Source: Nectonema munidae (Eukaryota; Nematomorpha; Nectonematoida; Nectonematidae). From it: DNA of 64,000 nucleotides. Positions 45,125 through 57,183 of the stretch are shown one piece after another. The notes below the pieces were generated by a model. It was not told where the DNA came from, ran no database searches, and saw only the letters and a list, made by a program, of their open reading frames with translations. Each line of letters begins with the position of its first letter. The first letter of the stretch is position 1. The position numbers and the translations under genes were made by a program. The stretch is taken from the NCBI GenBank assembly GCA_030549495.1, contig JAUIRK010000916.1, positions 285,501 through 349,500 on the forward strand, read 5' to 3'.

Positions 45125-45667
45125 ATAGAATTGAAAAGTTTACTTGTTTTGAAATCAAAATTAGAAAGAACTTTACTAAACATTATTGATGTGTTGAGTT
45201 GCTTAAAATATATAAAAGAACTTTAATTAACAACATTTTGTATTGTTAACTATTCTTAACGAATTTTTAAATTAACAAAACTGGACATATATGGGCGTAC
45301 AAAAAAATTGTGACAAAATTTTTTATTTTTGAGATAGCGCAATCATATTAAGATTTTTCTAACCTCGATTTTTGGAATGAAATTAATTTTTTGCTGTGAA
45401 TGCAACGATTGCCCATACTGGGTAAGAAATTGTATATTCTAAAAATGACATTAAAAATAATATATTTTTGTTTTTTTTAAATAAATACTCGCAATTTCTG
45501 AAAGACCATTCGTCTCTTAATCCTATATTTAATCCTTTTTTGTCTGATTAATTATTTTGATCTTTACGTTTGAATTCTTGTATAACGTCATTTTTCACAA
45601 AGGCATCGTAAAAGTAAACTCTTATTCCACACCTCTTTGTGTTAAGTTATTATTGCTTCCTATTTAG

Positions 45668-45757
45668 AAGATCATTGAAGCAGAAGTGGCGGATCGTCCA
45701 GCCAATAATAACGAAGAAGGTGAAGGAGAAAGAAACGAGGAAATGCGGAGTGAGTGA
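45668..45757 (+). CDS. Candidate alternative last exon of the VAT1-like gene (acidic tail)
   Basis: After the acceptor TATTTAG, 29 codons read KIIEAEVADRPANNNEEGEG then ERNEEMRSE and a TGA. Base composition is clearly richer in G and C than the surroundings. Phase 0 would fit splicing from a GTAACT donor at 37997 inside exon 7. VAT1L proteins end in a comparable Glu-rich tail after the GKLIL motif. AATAAA follows at 46077. Neither the junction nor expression can be shown from DNA. It could instead be a chance open stretch. Confidence 0.4.
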   Translation, partial: KIIEAEVADRPANNNEEGEGERNEEMRSE

Positions 45758-46255
45758 TTGGTCAATTCGTGCAATATTTAAATCATTCTTATCCATATGC
45801 TACGGCAATATTAAACACATTCCTATTAAAATATTCTCGCAAACATCATTATTTTAGTTTAAATCATTTAAAAAGTCTTGTTTATATTCCCTTTCTATTT
45901 AAAAAGTTTATTTAATAGCGGGATTTAGCGCGTAATCGCTTTTTATGTTTTTCATCTAATGCATCACGTCTTCGTACCCCTCTTTATTTTTTCTGTTAAC
46001 ATATCTCTGTGCAATTTTTTGTATTGTCATTTTGTCATCCTTGTTTTTTGTTATTTCGTATTTAATTCAAATCTTAAATAAATTATCTCTAGTTTTGACT
46101 CTCTCTTTTTGTAAGTTAACAATTGTTTTTGAGAAAGTCAAGTGTCTAGCTGGTATTTTCATCCCAAACAATAAAAACCTTTAATGGGTTTTCTCATTTC
46201 TGAGAGGGAGAGATTTGGCTATTGTAGATGGTCGCCACTGTGTCCACCTGATTTG
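45758..46255. other. Non-coding flank
   Basis: AT-rich, with polyadenylation-like AATAAA at 46077 and about 46167. Confidence 0.4.
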
Positions 46256-46559
46256 GTATGTTCACGCTGTTACGAGTAAGGAGTAGCCGGCCGCATCTGA
46301 AATACGCTAACTATGACACGCAGAAGCAGTCATGCCAAAACTATTTAATTTCAACCGCTTCATTGCTGACAAAAGAATTGGGCAGTAACTTCTTTTTTCG
46401 GACATTAGAGATATCAACAAAAGCAGTCAAACAAAGTTGTATGGAAGTAGTTGCACATTTTTTCCAAGAGTCGGAACAAACTCGAAAGGGTTGCGTCCTA
46501 ATTTGCTTCATTCACGATCAGGATTCTTAGCTATTGTGAACTGAAATCAACCAAATCTC

Positions 46560-47400
46560 TCTTTTCTAGAAAATTTTCCAGAGCAAATAGATGATTGTAG
46601 AGAAATTGATAGGACTTTGTCACTCTCACTTCAATCCAATGAAAGCATTTACAATTGGAGAATTTTTATTATTGCTTGCTTCTAACCTTCTCTTCCACAG
46701 TGGTAGTTTGGCAAGTAATGCCTGAAGTCTTTCTGAATCATTCATAATGCTTAAATTGCAAAAGTCATCTCATTCATTTGTTGAACAGGGTCTGTCAAGT
46801 AGGAAAAATCGTGAATAAAGTCTTCACTGTGAAACTGCTCTGAAAGTTTGCTTCCTGTTTCTTTTAACAACACTAAAAGGTTTGCTCAAAGTTAAAGCAA
46901 GCGTTACAAGATGTGTCCCCTGAAAAGCTAGTGAATATCTGTGTGAACAACTTCGTATTGTGCTCTCAAAAACCTCTTGAAAACACGGTGGTTCACAGCC
47001 CTGGCATTGAAAAACTTGTTGATTTAGCAATGTGTCACGATAACCTAACTTTTTGCCAAATATTGCAGGTGCCAGTTCTGTGTACAGAGTGCAACAATTT
47101 TTCTTTCAGTCGGAGTTTTCTTAACAAAGGAACAATTTGCCATTTCTAAAATGTATATGGCATTTCTAGTTTCCAAAAGGGTTAACAAAATACGAATTCA
47201 TCTTTGATGCCTTCAGCATCCATACATTAGAAGAAATGAGGGAGAATTTTTCTTCTATATCAGGAATATTCTTAGCATTATGTGCTGTAAAATTTTTAAC
47301 TGCTTCAAAAATATAAGTAACAGTAGTGGAGTAATTTGAAAAGGAAAGAGTAATCATTCTTCTAACCCTTCTGGATTTCTCATTGTACTACATAAAATAT
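46560..47400 (-). pseudogene. hAT transposase remnant
   Basis: On the minus strand, 46860-46660 reads SEQFHSEDFIHDFSYLTDPV, then QQMNEMTFAI, a stop, ALMNDSERLQALLAKLPLWK and RRLEASNNK. These correspond to the LAYL-DI---LN-LNL-LQG and K---F--KL-LW segments of GTF2IRD2/SCAND3-type hAT transposases. Multiple stops are present and no terminal repeats were found. The open frame at 46258-46530 on the plus strand has no recognisable domain. Confidence 0.5.
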
Positions 47401-48843
47401 AAAACATTAAAGCACAACATGTAATAAGACAGATTTAGACTATTGGGAATATAGTTTTTCTTACCTAGTAGTGCAGTACCACAAAAGCATAGTTATATAT
47501 TTTATTTTATAATATCATTGATGGCCAAATGGTTTATTATTCAAATTCAAAAAGATCTCATTTCTGCCTGAAATAATGGACATAAAATGAATAGCTAAAC
47601 ATATTCTATATGAAACACACACCGTTAGAGTGTCCACCCCGATTACTTTATTATTCCTAGGGGAACGGGGTCCCCGAGATATGCATATATAAAAATAAGA
47701 ATCTTTTTATCAATTTAAATTTAATGGACGAATTTTAAAATAAAAAATTATACATTCCATGTTTTAAAAAAAGTATTTTAATAGCGCTAAAAGAGTTTTA
47801 TCGTCAAATCTATTTCTATTTTAAAAAAAAAAAAAACTTTCTCGAATAGATGTTTGTTTTATCTTTCTTATATCAATGGGACGATACCAAAGTGTTGTAC
47901 GATTTCGATTCTAAAGAAAATATATGATTCCGTAGCCGATTCTAATTTGAAACATTAAAAATTTAAAAAGATTTTTGGAAAAAATGGAAAAAGTTTTCTA
48001 CTTCATCTATTCAATAAACAACACTCACATTGGCATCTATATACAATATAAAGTCGATACAAAGATGTAAAATTTATTTTTAAAATTTGACTTTTAAATA
48101 CTCCCAAAAAAACAGCACTGCGGTATCGGAAGGTACTCATGAAAAAACTTCAAATTCAAAGCAGATTTTACATTTTATAGTGTTTAAAGATTTTTTAAAT
48201 GTTTTTTATTAAAAATTTCTATATCTTTCAGTTTCTTCCTGTAAAAAGCCTAAAAATTCACGTTATTTGTATTTAAATTTGCATAATATAACTGCATATT
48301 TTTAAATCCCATGTTGTGCGTTTTTTAATTTTTAGTACTTATAGAAATTTTGCAAGTGATTACATTTATTTTTGTTGGTGCAGAAAAGAATTGAGAAATT
48401 GCATTTTTTAAAATTTGTAGAGATAACAAAGATGTATTATATGACAAAGTGATCGAAAAATGATGTATTTGTGTGAACTTAACTAACGCCTCGTATACTC
48501 TCTGGAAACTCATTTGTATTAGGAAATAAAAAGCTTTTTTGTTTCGCAGTTGCGCACATATTTATTCATACACTACCCACGTCCAGAAAGGTCTGCTTTC
48601 TGGATTGCCAAAATTTAGCGTACAGGTAATTTATGCAAAGTAATTATTTACATAATTACATTGAAAAGAGACATTTGATTGGATGGCCAAATTTTGAGTG
48701 GCATGCCCTTAAGAGAAATGTTCTTTTATTATTTTGAAAGTGCTACTAGTAGAGAGAGTTATTATGCGCGAACATCTCGTAAATATTATGGAAGCGAAGC
48801 AGAATCTTTCTTCAAAAATATGAGTGAGAAGCATTATTAATTT
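47401..48843. other. AT-rich non-coding DNA upstream of the candidate exon
   Basis: No gene recognised. The last 140 bases before 48844 are less AT-rich and could be 5' leader of a gene. Confidence 0.4.
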
Positions 48844-49275
48844 ATGACAAATAGAAAGTGGCAATTAAAAATCAATCTTGAAATGACACTTCCATATGCG
48901 TATGATCACTTACAAAGTGACAGATCTTGCCAGAGTGAGAGAACAAACTTCCTTTCATCGCCATCTCCACTTCTCCTGCCTGAAGTTAATGATGATAGTG
49001 AAAAAGTCAGCGATAACAGAGGCAGACCAATTGAAACTTTTTGCCGTGAAGCAGAAATATCAGAAAATTCACCACAACCATCCCTATTTTTTTCCTTGCC
49101 AACGTGTTCATTTCTCTCATCATCATCCCACGCTCTAGCAGCGACTTTCTCGTCATCATCTCCTTCAAATGCAGCATCGTCATCAGCAGTCTCGTTAACG
49201 TCATCTTCATCACATTCATTAGAATCCTTTGCCATTTGTTCTCCAAATATTCAGCATATTTTAGTGAATGGAAAC
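48844..49275 (+). CDS. Candidate 5' coding exon, Ser-rich, possibly the first exon of labial
   Basis: ATG at 48844 follows an in-frame TAA. The frame stays open for 179 codons, but a strong donor, GAAAC/GTAAGC, lies at 49275/49276, ending in phase 0. The product starts MTNRKWQLKINLEMTLPYAY and has a Ser/Ala-rich middle (SSSSHALAATFSSSSPSNAA), as is common in Hox N-termini. The certain labial exon at about 60 kb has no usable ATG before its hexapeptide region other than 60305, so an upstream coding exon is expected. Its acceptor at 60015-60016 would be in phase 0 too. The opposite strand also has an open, acidic frame here (49235-48906), which weakens the call. Confidence 0.4.
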
Positions 49276-49669
49276 GTAAGCCTTGCTGATGACTTAGTTT
49301 ATATTTTCACTCCTTTTTTATTTCTCTATGTCCCTACACCAATGTCTTCAAGTACGCCATTCTCATTTTTCATCGTATTTTAGTAAATAAAAGCGTAACA
49401 ACTACATTTAAAGCCAAAAATTATAAACGCAAATACATCATCAAGGGTTAGACGTTTGCACACGGAGGGAGGGGGTTCATTTTTCTAGGATAACTTCTTG
49501 CAAATTCATTAGACATTTCAACTGCTTAAATTTCTAATACAACTTTATTATAAACTACATGTGGTTCACATGGTTCCTACTCAAAATCCGCTCTACCAAA
49601 ATCTCCGAAAATTTAAGTCACTGCTATCTTAGTTTTCGAGGATTTTTGTTTTGGGGATTTTGACTAGAT

Positions 49670-50043
49670 ACCGGTTCCAGGCCCGTAGCTAGGATTTTCA
49701 ATTGGAAGGGTTGGAAAAAATTTTAGGGGGGGGGGGGGGAGGAGGGGCTAAATATTTCCACAAAATTTTTTTTGGTACTTATGGGTTATCTCTCCCCCAT
49801 TCAAAAAAAATTTTTTAGTAAAAAAAAAAATTTTTTAGTTAATTACTGAAAAAAATTTTAAAGTGGGAGGGAGATAACTAATAAGTACCAAATTTTTATA
49901 TATAGTCTAAAAATAAACCATTTTTGAACCCTTTATTGATATCGAAATATATTAGGTTGGGGGGGGGGGGGGGCTCTGAATCTGAGTTGGGAGGCGGGGC
50001 TTAGCCCCCTCCTGTCCTCACTGGCTACGGGCCTGACCGATTC
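49670..50043. mobile_element. Hairpin-forming non-autonomous TIR element
   Basis: The element runs 49678-50035 with ends CAGGCCCGTAGCTAGG and CTGGCTACGGGCCTG. The 8 bp flanks ACCGGTTC and ACCGATTC match at seven of eight positions. Inside, TTTGGTACTTATGGGTTATC is answered by GATAACTAATAAGTACCAAA, so most of the element can fold on itself. G-runs of 10-14 bases lie next to both ends. Confidence 0.8.
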
Positions 50044-51774
50044 ACATATGATATAAATACAAGCACGCATATAATGAATATCTATCTTAAAAAAAGGAAT
50101 TTGCCATTTTACTAGGGTTCTTTCTAGGCCTAATGTCGCCTGAGGATCTCGATCTGACCACGCCTTCCTTACGCCTTTTTTCCTTGTTTTTTTAAATTAA
50201 CATTTTCAGTTATCTTATATACCAAATAAAAGCAATGTTTTGCCTTATTTTTAATAAAAATAAATTCAATATAAAATATTTTTTTAAAGAAAGGGGGTAG
50301 TAGAAATTTTCTCAGGACACATCCAGACCCCTTGACGCTTCCCTCTTGTTACGCCACTGTCTATAAGTATTAAAATTTAATATAATAAAATGCTGTAATA
50401 TGAAGCGAAACAATGAAGATTCGAATATACAAATAAATCATAAGGGTTATATCGGAAGAAGGGGATAAAGTCGACTTACGAATCCTCCCGCCTCTATTGG
50501 TCATTTTACTAACTAGCTTTAGTTTCCCTACTAACTGTCTCTGTTTGCGTATAGCTTTTAAAGTGCTCTAATATTTGATACTGTTTGTTACCTTGTTAGT
50601 TATTTTGATAGGTTATTTAATTTCTAAGTTTTTAGTTATTGTTAAAGACTAAAAACTTGTTTGTGAAACACTCACATAAGTTGCGGGTGTTTAGGATCGG
50701 GCCAGAAATATATTAGTACCGGGGATAAGTGGGTTAACTTGTAAAATTGAGGATATTTGCAAATTAATTCTTAAAAAAAGCGTAAAATTTATAAGATATT
50801 CATTCATTCATTCATAGATTGTATAACGTGTGACATCAGTAAAGTACATCACACCACACCACACCACATACATCAAACACAGGCACTTTCACGTCATCAA
50901 AGCCCGATTTGTTTTTTTAGAATGAGATAAAGTACACTTTTAATTACATACACAATGCATTATGATATTGAAGCAATTTTCCTACACTTTTTGTTTTTGA
51001 ATGTAATGTTTGGCAACAAGTGCTGCTAGCGAGAGTAAGTTCATCTCGCTGGCCATCTTATTTCTGCAAGATCGGCTTCAAAAAGCCAAACCATCAATGA
51101 TAGTCCATTTCTAAACTTGGTTATAAAAAATAAACATTTGTTTTAAATCAAACATCAAAAAAGTTCAAAGTATAAAAACAGTATCATTTAATATTCTTTA
51201 TAAAAATCAATTAGCTGTTTCTTAATTGGGGGGGGGGCGTTTAAATAAAAAATTACGGGTTCGGTGCGGGTTTAAATATTTTAAGAGCAGTGCGGCCATT
51301 TTTATTTTTTATTGCTGTTGCAAAGTAATAAAATGCAAAAGGGAGGAGGTAGTGGCCAAAGTTTACGATGCGCGCAAAATTCATATCTGAGTACAAGCAT
51401 CGGCCTGGGTACATTGCCTGTGGTTTATTTTTAATATTATTTTTTTAAAATATGGAAACAACATATTGGCATAAAATATATCCATTAAAATGATGAGCCC
51501 GTTGATGAGTGTTTACGTGAGTATATGTGGAGTTGCGTACCTATCTTTAATGCCGCCCTCAGCGGATGTTAATTTTGCCCCCCCCCTCATAATTACAAAT
51601 AACACTTCAAAACGCCCAAAACTTTATGATGGAGGGATATAGGCATGGCAAATTGTGATAAAAAGTGTAGCAAATCATTATTACATTCTAAAATATCTCA
51701 ATTAAAATTTATTGATGTATGTATATAATACAAATAAATTCTACATCTGGAGAGAAGCGCTACTTTTGGTACGG
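50044..51774. other. Non-coding DNA between small elements
   Basis: No gene seen. Short simple repeats occur at about 50790-50812 (ATTC units) and 50848-50868 (CACAC/CACC units). A G-run lies near 51228 and a C-run near 51580. Confidence 0.45.
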
Positions 51775-51928
51775 CACTGTATCAGTAGTGGGATTCAGCC
51801 GGTTCGTTAGAACCGTCTCACGGAATTTTGTTGATTGGGAAATAATCAAAATTGATCAGTTTATTTGCTGACAAATTTGACTTTTGTACCGGCTGACAAA
51901 AAAATTGAATCCCACTACTGCACTGTAT
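51775..51928. mobile_element. 138 bp hAT-like MITE with perfect target duplication
   Basis: The element runs 51783-51920 with ends CAGTAGTGGGATTCA and TGAATCCCACTACTG, exact inverted repeats. Both flanks read CACTGTAT (51775-51782, 51921-51928). It contains a further palindrome, GGTTCG-TTAG-AACCG, near the left end. Confidence 0.9.
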
Positions 51929-51942
51929 ATATTATGCGTGCA

Positions 51943-52268
51943 AGTTAGTGCAGGGGTCACCAAAGTGGTCGATATCGACCGTCCGCGATCGATGAAAGGG
52001 GCGATTATTGCATAGAGGTTGAAAGGAGGCCGGTTATGTTATGGAGAAGCAATTAAATTTCTAGGCAGGAAAAAATTGAGATAGTCATGAACGTTATGCA
52101 TTAGTATATAAACAAAGAATAAAAAAATTTTTATATATTATTTGCTCATCATCAGAAATGCAAAAATGACTTCATATTTTTATTAAGCTTGTCTGGGCGT
52201 CGAGGAGAAAGCAAGTAATCTATCAAGGGGTCGACGGGTTAAAAAGTTTGAGGACCCCTGAGTTAGTA
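51943..52268. mobile_element. 310 bp hAT-like MITE
   Basis: The element runs 51951-52260 with ends CAGGGGTCACCAAAGTGGTC and AAAGTTTGAGGACCCCTG. Flanks AGTTAGTG and AGTTAGTA are seven of eight identical. A diverged copy lies at 13767-14052. It is only 22 bp from the preceding MITE. Confidence 0.85.
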
Positions 52269-53226
52269 CTTTATGCGGGTGGACCAAATCTCAGCTGAGA
52301 AGTGGTTAGGGTTTACCCGTAAAAAGTGTGGGTTTCAATATTAGAATGCAACTAGGCACATCTTTAACTAAAAAATTTTCAATCAAAGCATTCATGTTTA
52401 TATTGGTAATATAAAAAATAATTCTTTACGGTGACTGATGAAATTTTTGTCATGGTTGAGGCTCTAATGCTACTGAAGCACGTCAATCCGCCCTAAGACA
52501 ATTCGGACTGTAAATATATTGTTATTAATATTGTTTTGAGAACCAATGCTACAGTAGTGAAGGAGAAAATATAAAAAGATTTAAGAGCTAAAAGACTGTC
52601 TGTGTCAAATTATTAATTTGGGAGGGAGGGGTAATTTACATTTACTAGCATTCCATCACAGAGAAAAAAGTTTCATTATTCGGACAGACTACAGAGATAG
52701 ATCTTACGATGAGAGGTTAATTCATTCTATAATAATCTATTATACCCTAAGCTTCATCTGGTTTGTTCACCTCCGATTAAATCTGTAGCTTTTTAGATTT
52801 CTTTTCTCCCTTTTATTTACAAACTTTATTTTTTCAAATCAGAAAATTTAAGCTAGTGCGTGAGCAAGATAATGGACTCCGATTTAGAGTTGCCAGAAAC
52901 TTCTGATCTATCGTAGCAAAATGTCTATGAAAAAGGAGCAGATAATCATCTAAAGACTATCTTAGAAAAGCTTTAAAATTTTCATAATCGAGTAATCTTA
53001 TCAAATATAGATAATCCCAAAATTTATCATTTTGACTTCTAAAAAGGATTATAGCATTATAGATTCGCATTATAGCGCAAAATATCTCCGATTCCGTGTT
53101 CGAATCTTGGTACATCTCATCAAATAATGCCCGCTTATATGGGAAAAGTAAGGGTATCTCTTGCATATAACTATGTTCAAGAATGCTTCATGCTAGACTC
53201 GAATCGAAAACCTTGTAGTACCAAAT
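52269..53226. other. Non-coding DNA
   Basis: No gene recognised. The minus-strand open frame at 52957-53166 has no domain. Confidence 0.45.
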
Positions 53227-53366
53227 GGTAAAGGTACCGTGGAGTGTTTTCATCAAGAAGGCACAATTGCGCCGCTTGTATCGAATTATGAGGAAAGTGG
53301 GCTTGATGTGGGATCGAACCCAAGACCTTGAGTTATCGAAACCCAGTATCTAACCAACCTTACCCC
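53227..53366 (-). repeat. tRNA-derived SINE, copy 2
   Basis: It is the complement of the 4.7 kb copy. The B box appears as GGATCGAACCC and the A-box side as CCAGTATCTAACCAACCTTA. The body GGCACAATTGCGCCGCTTGT and the tail GGTAAAGGTACC are shared with the other copies. Confidence 0.85.
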
Positions 53367-53686
53367 CAAAGAAAGACAGTCATCTAGATTCTAGACCAGT
53401 GGTTTCCATAGTGACCAGTAGCGGTGTCAAAATTTACTTAGAGCGCTTTGAAAAGCTACGAATAACAAGTGTTAGTTATAAATTATTTCTTGTTTGAAAC
53501 AAAGCCACATTTGGCATAATTTTTATGGTAGTTATATTTTACAAAATAAGCTATATAAGTAGTTATAAATCATGGATATTAATAAATAGATGTCTTGTAA
53601 ATAAAGTTTTAAGTAATGAAGGAAAGCGTATAGATGATGTGAGAGTGGTGATATCGTAATTAATTTCATTATCATCAAACCAAATA

Positions 53687-54121
53687 AAGTAACCTCTCTG
53701 AAATACCCTCCATCTAGGACTTTCTCAAAGATACAACTTTATACGCAAAAATAATATTAACATTGATTATACTCCTCTAAAACACTTGTCTAACCCATCA
53801 GATACGACATCAATTAAAAGTTGATATATTATTATGCATAGCGAATACAGGTATATTTTTATTTTATATCTCATGCTAATGATTTTTTTAATTATTAATT
53901 AAAATTAGTATTCTCACTTTTTAAAATTTTTAATTTCAATAGGATTGCATATATATTATATAATTTCATGCATATTTAATCTAATTATGTTTTATTGATG
54001 AAAAACTGTCATAACGTTATCAAAAAAGCATCATTTTTGAAACCCCTTTGTAACGACTTCCTCTCAAATACGACTTTTTAAATGTGGCTGAATGATCGGT
54101 CGTATCTGAGAGGGTTTACTA
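53687..54121. mobile_element. Mariner/pogo-like MITE
   Basis: The left end AGTAACCTCTCTGAAATAC and the right end (complement) AGTAAACCCTCTCAGATACG are imperfect inverted repeats. The motif AGATACGAC repeats inside. The CAGTAAACCTC type of end is typical of pogo/Tigger-type non-autonomous elements. A TA duplication is possible but not certain. Confidence 0.55.
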
Positions 54122-54697
54122 TATTTAAATTTGGAATGTAAATAATAAACTTAAAGTTGATATGGAAATCTATGCATTTTGTGATTTTAAAGAAAATGTA
54201 TTTTATAAGTGTGGGCGCTTTCTTTGAAGTAATGTCGTTTTGTGGGCGTTACTTTAAAAAATGTTTTCTATGGGGAAGTTAATTAGGAAACGTTTGGAAA
54301 CAATGTTCTAAGACTAAGCGTCCCAACCTCTTACCAAAATATGCTGGAAAAATTTTAGTTGGGGCATAGAAAATAATTATTATTAGTGTTCAACACGTCA
54401 AACATGTAGGCCACAAAAAAATTTATACATTAAACAAAGTATGTGCAAAGGAAATTACTATAAAAACACCCAAAAATTAAAAAGTCATTTGCGCTCTTAA
54501 TGAATTCAGCCATGAAACCCACTCATTATAACTAATATACTTGTTTCTCTTATTTTCTCTTTTATTTTTCAAAGGTGATTTTTCCTTCCATAAGAGGACA
54601 GCTTCCTCTTGACACCTTGAATTTTAAGGAGATTTTTCATCGTATTTTATTTTTCAATTCTTTTTTCCATATTTCTCCATCCTTAGCATTTTCAATA

Positions 54698-54837
54698 TTA
54701 ACCCATTTACGACCAATGTTCCTATTTTGGAACATAAGTAATTTCATCTTCGTCTGCTTTTTTCAATGACTTTGAATATAAATCGTCTGCGTTTTTTTTT
54801 AGATATCGTCTGCTTTGCTTGGTCTTAAAAGGGTTAA
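54698..54837. mobile_element. TTAA-flanked MITE, variant
   Basis: Ends TTAACCCATTTACGACCAATG and TTGGTCTTAAAAGGGTTAA are imperfect inverted repeats with TTAA outermost on both sides. ATCGTCTGCTTT-like motifs repeat three times inside and recall the other TTAA MITEs. Confidence 0.6.
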
Positions 54838-55446
54838 TATCGTACTTCTTCAAATCTCTTTCTGCGGCATAATTTCATGTGATGCTTGGCCTCCCACATT
54901 TAATTTTTCCTTCATCTTCAAGATACAACACTTTCTTTACCCATTCTTCTTCTTCCTTTTCAAATGACCCGTCCATCTTAGTCGATTCCTACAAATAACC
55001 ATTTCCAAGTTTTCAACATCTAATCTTCGCTATATACTTGTTTACCCATTTCTTATATACTTGTTTACCCATTGCAAAGGTGTCATGTCCCACGCTTTAG
55101 GTTTGACGGAAAATATGACGTTCACTCATATCAACATTTAATACTGTTTTCAGTTGTCTCAACAATGGATAAAGGAAACTTTGTGAGAGGATAACGTTAA
55201 GATCCTTTCCTGACAAAAAATGGCCTGTTGATTACAATTGCCCATGTGCTTTTTGTCATGCCAATAAATAAAGTATCTTCATCATAGTCAAAAGGCTTAA
55301 AACCATTTTCAGATTTTCTCTACACATTGGAGGTTCTTTGTCTTCAATTTTGAAAGTAAAATTCAAAAATAATGAGCCTTCACATAAAAAACCGCAAAAA
55401 GCTCCTATTGAAAAGTGAAAGAAATTTACGTAGTTATACAATAGAG

Positions 55447-55500
55447 CAGTGCTTTTCAACTTTTTTACTCCCACGGACCCCGAAAATAATTTGCCAAAAT
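55447..55500. mobile_element. Orphan hAT-type left end
   Basis: CAGTGCTTTTCAACTTTTTT followed by CACGGACCCC is a standard hAT terminus. The nearest possible right end (59437) has a different subterminal sequence and non-matching flanks, so this is treated as an unpaired end. Confidence 0.5.
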
Positions 55501-56254
55501 TTTATTGCATTCTTCACCTTTCAAAACGTATCGAAATTTACATTCAAAATATCGTTAATATAATACAAAAATCTTAAATTTCTTGCGGTTGTTTTGTTTA
55601 AGTTCGCTTTTTTTTCATTTTAAGTTCGATCTTTTCACTTTAAGTTTGTTCTTTTTTATTTTTTCATTAAAATTGATTACTAAATTATTTATACTTTTTA
55701 GGAAAGTATAAATAAACTATTCCAATAATACTAATTCAAAATATTAACACGCACATTATAAACATATGAAATAAGCTAAAAAAAAATGATGTTCTTTTGT
55801 GTTTCAAAGCAAAAAATTAAAAATAATTTTTTTATATAGATACAAAATTTAAGATCAATAAAACATTTATTTGTTAAAATGAAGTTTTTATTCCGTTTTT
55901 ATTAACAGAAAAATGTTTACAATGTAAACAATATGCAAAGATTAGACTAAAAATCAATTTTTTATAAAAAAAAATTTGGGTATTCGAATTGGCCCGTCAA
56001 AATGTAGTATAAATACTGCACAAAAATTTTGATCATTTATTTTTGCTTTACTTTGAACTAGTTGTGTTTTTCTTTTATTAAATGTATAATAAAACACTGA
56101 AGAAAAAAATAGAGGTATGGAAATTTGTAAGTTTACCTATTTCACAAGCAGCGAAAAGATTATGAAGAAAATCCAATTGTGAAAAAGCATGGAGGCATAA
56201 CAACACATACTTGAATGAACACTTAGTTGAAAGTAACCCTTTGTATACATTAGA

Positions 56255-57183
56255 AGAACTCAAAAGCAAGATTGAGGCAATATTTTCAATAAAAATAGAC
56301 CATTACATGCTTACATAAATAGGTAATGAAAGTTTTAAAAATTACATTAAAAAAAGTGATCAGAGAATTTGTTACTGTCAATACTCAAGAATTGATACTT
56401 AAAAGAAGAAATTATGTAATTGATATAAGAGACTTGGCTCCAAAGGTAAAGGTACAGTAGGGAGCTTTCATCGAGGAAGCACAATTGCGCCGCTTGTATC
56501 GAACTATAAGAAAGTAGGCTTGATGGGGGATCGAACCCAAGACTTTGAGTTATCGAAACCCAGTACCTAACCAACCTTACTCACGCCACAATCTTTGATT
56601 TTTGTGGATGAAAGTGGATTCACCGTTCATCTAATAAGAAATCAAGACAGGTCAAAAAAAGGAAAAAGAGCAGACGTATTGCTTCCTACTTACAGAGGGA
56701 AAAACTTTTTGATTTTGGTAATGAATTGCTACAAAGATGGTTCTTTCATTATAAAGTCCTTCAAAACAGACATTGCAATGGAAATATTTTTCTTGAATTT
56801 AATTAAGGGCTTGTTGAAAAAATGGAAAATGATGGTTCAATTAAAGATGGAGCATGGATAATATCATAAAATTGCCAAATCCATAGATGTGTAGCTATAA
56901 AACTTTAATTAAAAAATATGGAAAGTTTATTTTGAAATATCTTTCACCATAATCGTACATGCTCATTTCTTGTGAAAATGTTTTTTCCAAAGTAAAAGCA
57001 AATGTGAAAAAACTACTCAGTTCAAGTAACGAATCTCTTTCTTCATTAATATCTGAAAGAGTGGATACAAAAAGCCCGCTCAGCTGCATTTATTACTTAA
57101 GATACATTCTTAACTATAAGACTTTAAAAATAATTTATGGCTCTTTGTATCCTCGCATGTGCTGCCCATCATTATTATTATAG
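56255..57183 (+). pseudogene. Tc1/IS630-like transposase remnant, split by a SINE
   Basis: Before the SINE the frame reads RRNYVIDIRDLA. After it, LIFVDESGFTVHL carries a catalytic Asp, followed by KKGKRADVLLPTYRGKN and FLILVMNCYKDGSF. Around 56960-57110 comes ENVFSKVKANVKKLL, SLISERVDTKSPLSCIYYLR, the end of the DDE_3 domain, where NPIE normally precedes VFSK. Several frame changes are present and the middle Asp region is degraded. No terminal repeats were located. Confidence 0.75.
56441..56587 (-). repeat. tRNA-derived SINE, copy 3
   Basis: This copy has the fullest head: on the minus strand it begins GGCGTGAGTAAGGTTGGTTA, then TACTGGG, with the B box GGGTTCGATCCC. It interrupts the Tc1-like transposase frame just before LIFVDESGF, so the SINE is the younger insertion. 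Confidence 0.88.

Noticed and set aside
46258-46530. 90-codon plus-strand frame with a host-gene look
   Set aside because: No domain and no convincing splice sites; it lies beside a hAT remnant.
48906-49235. Acidic minus-strand frame MAKDSNECDEDDVNE...
   Set aside because: It is shorter than the plus-strand frame and no good acceptor was seen upstream of it. Acidic and Ser-rich frames mirror each other on opposite strands here. It is kept only as a caution on the candidate exon.
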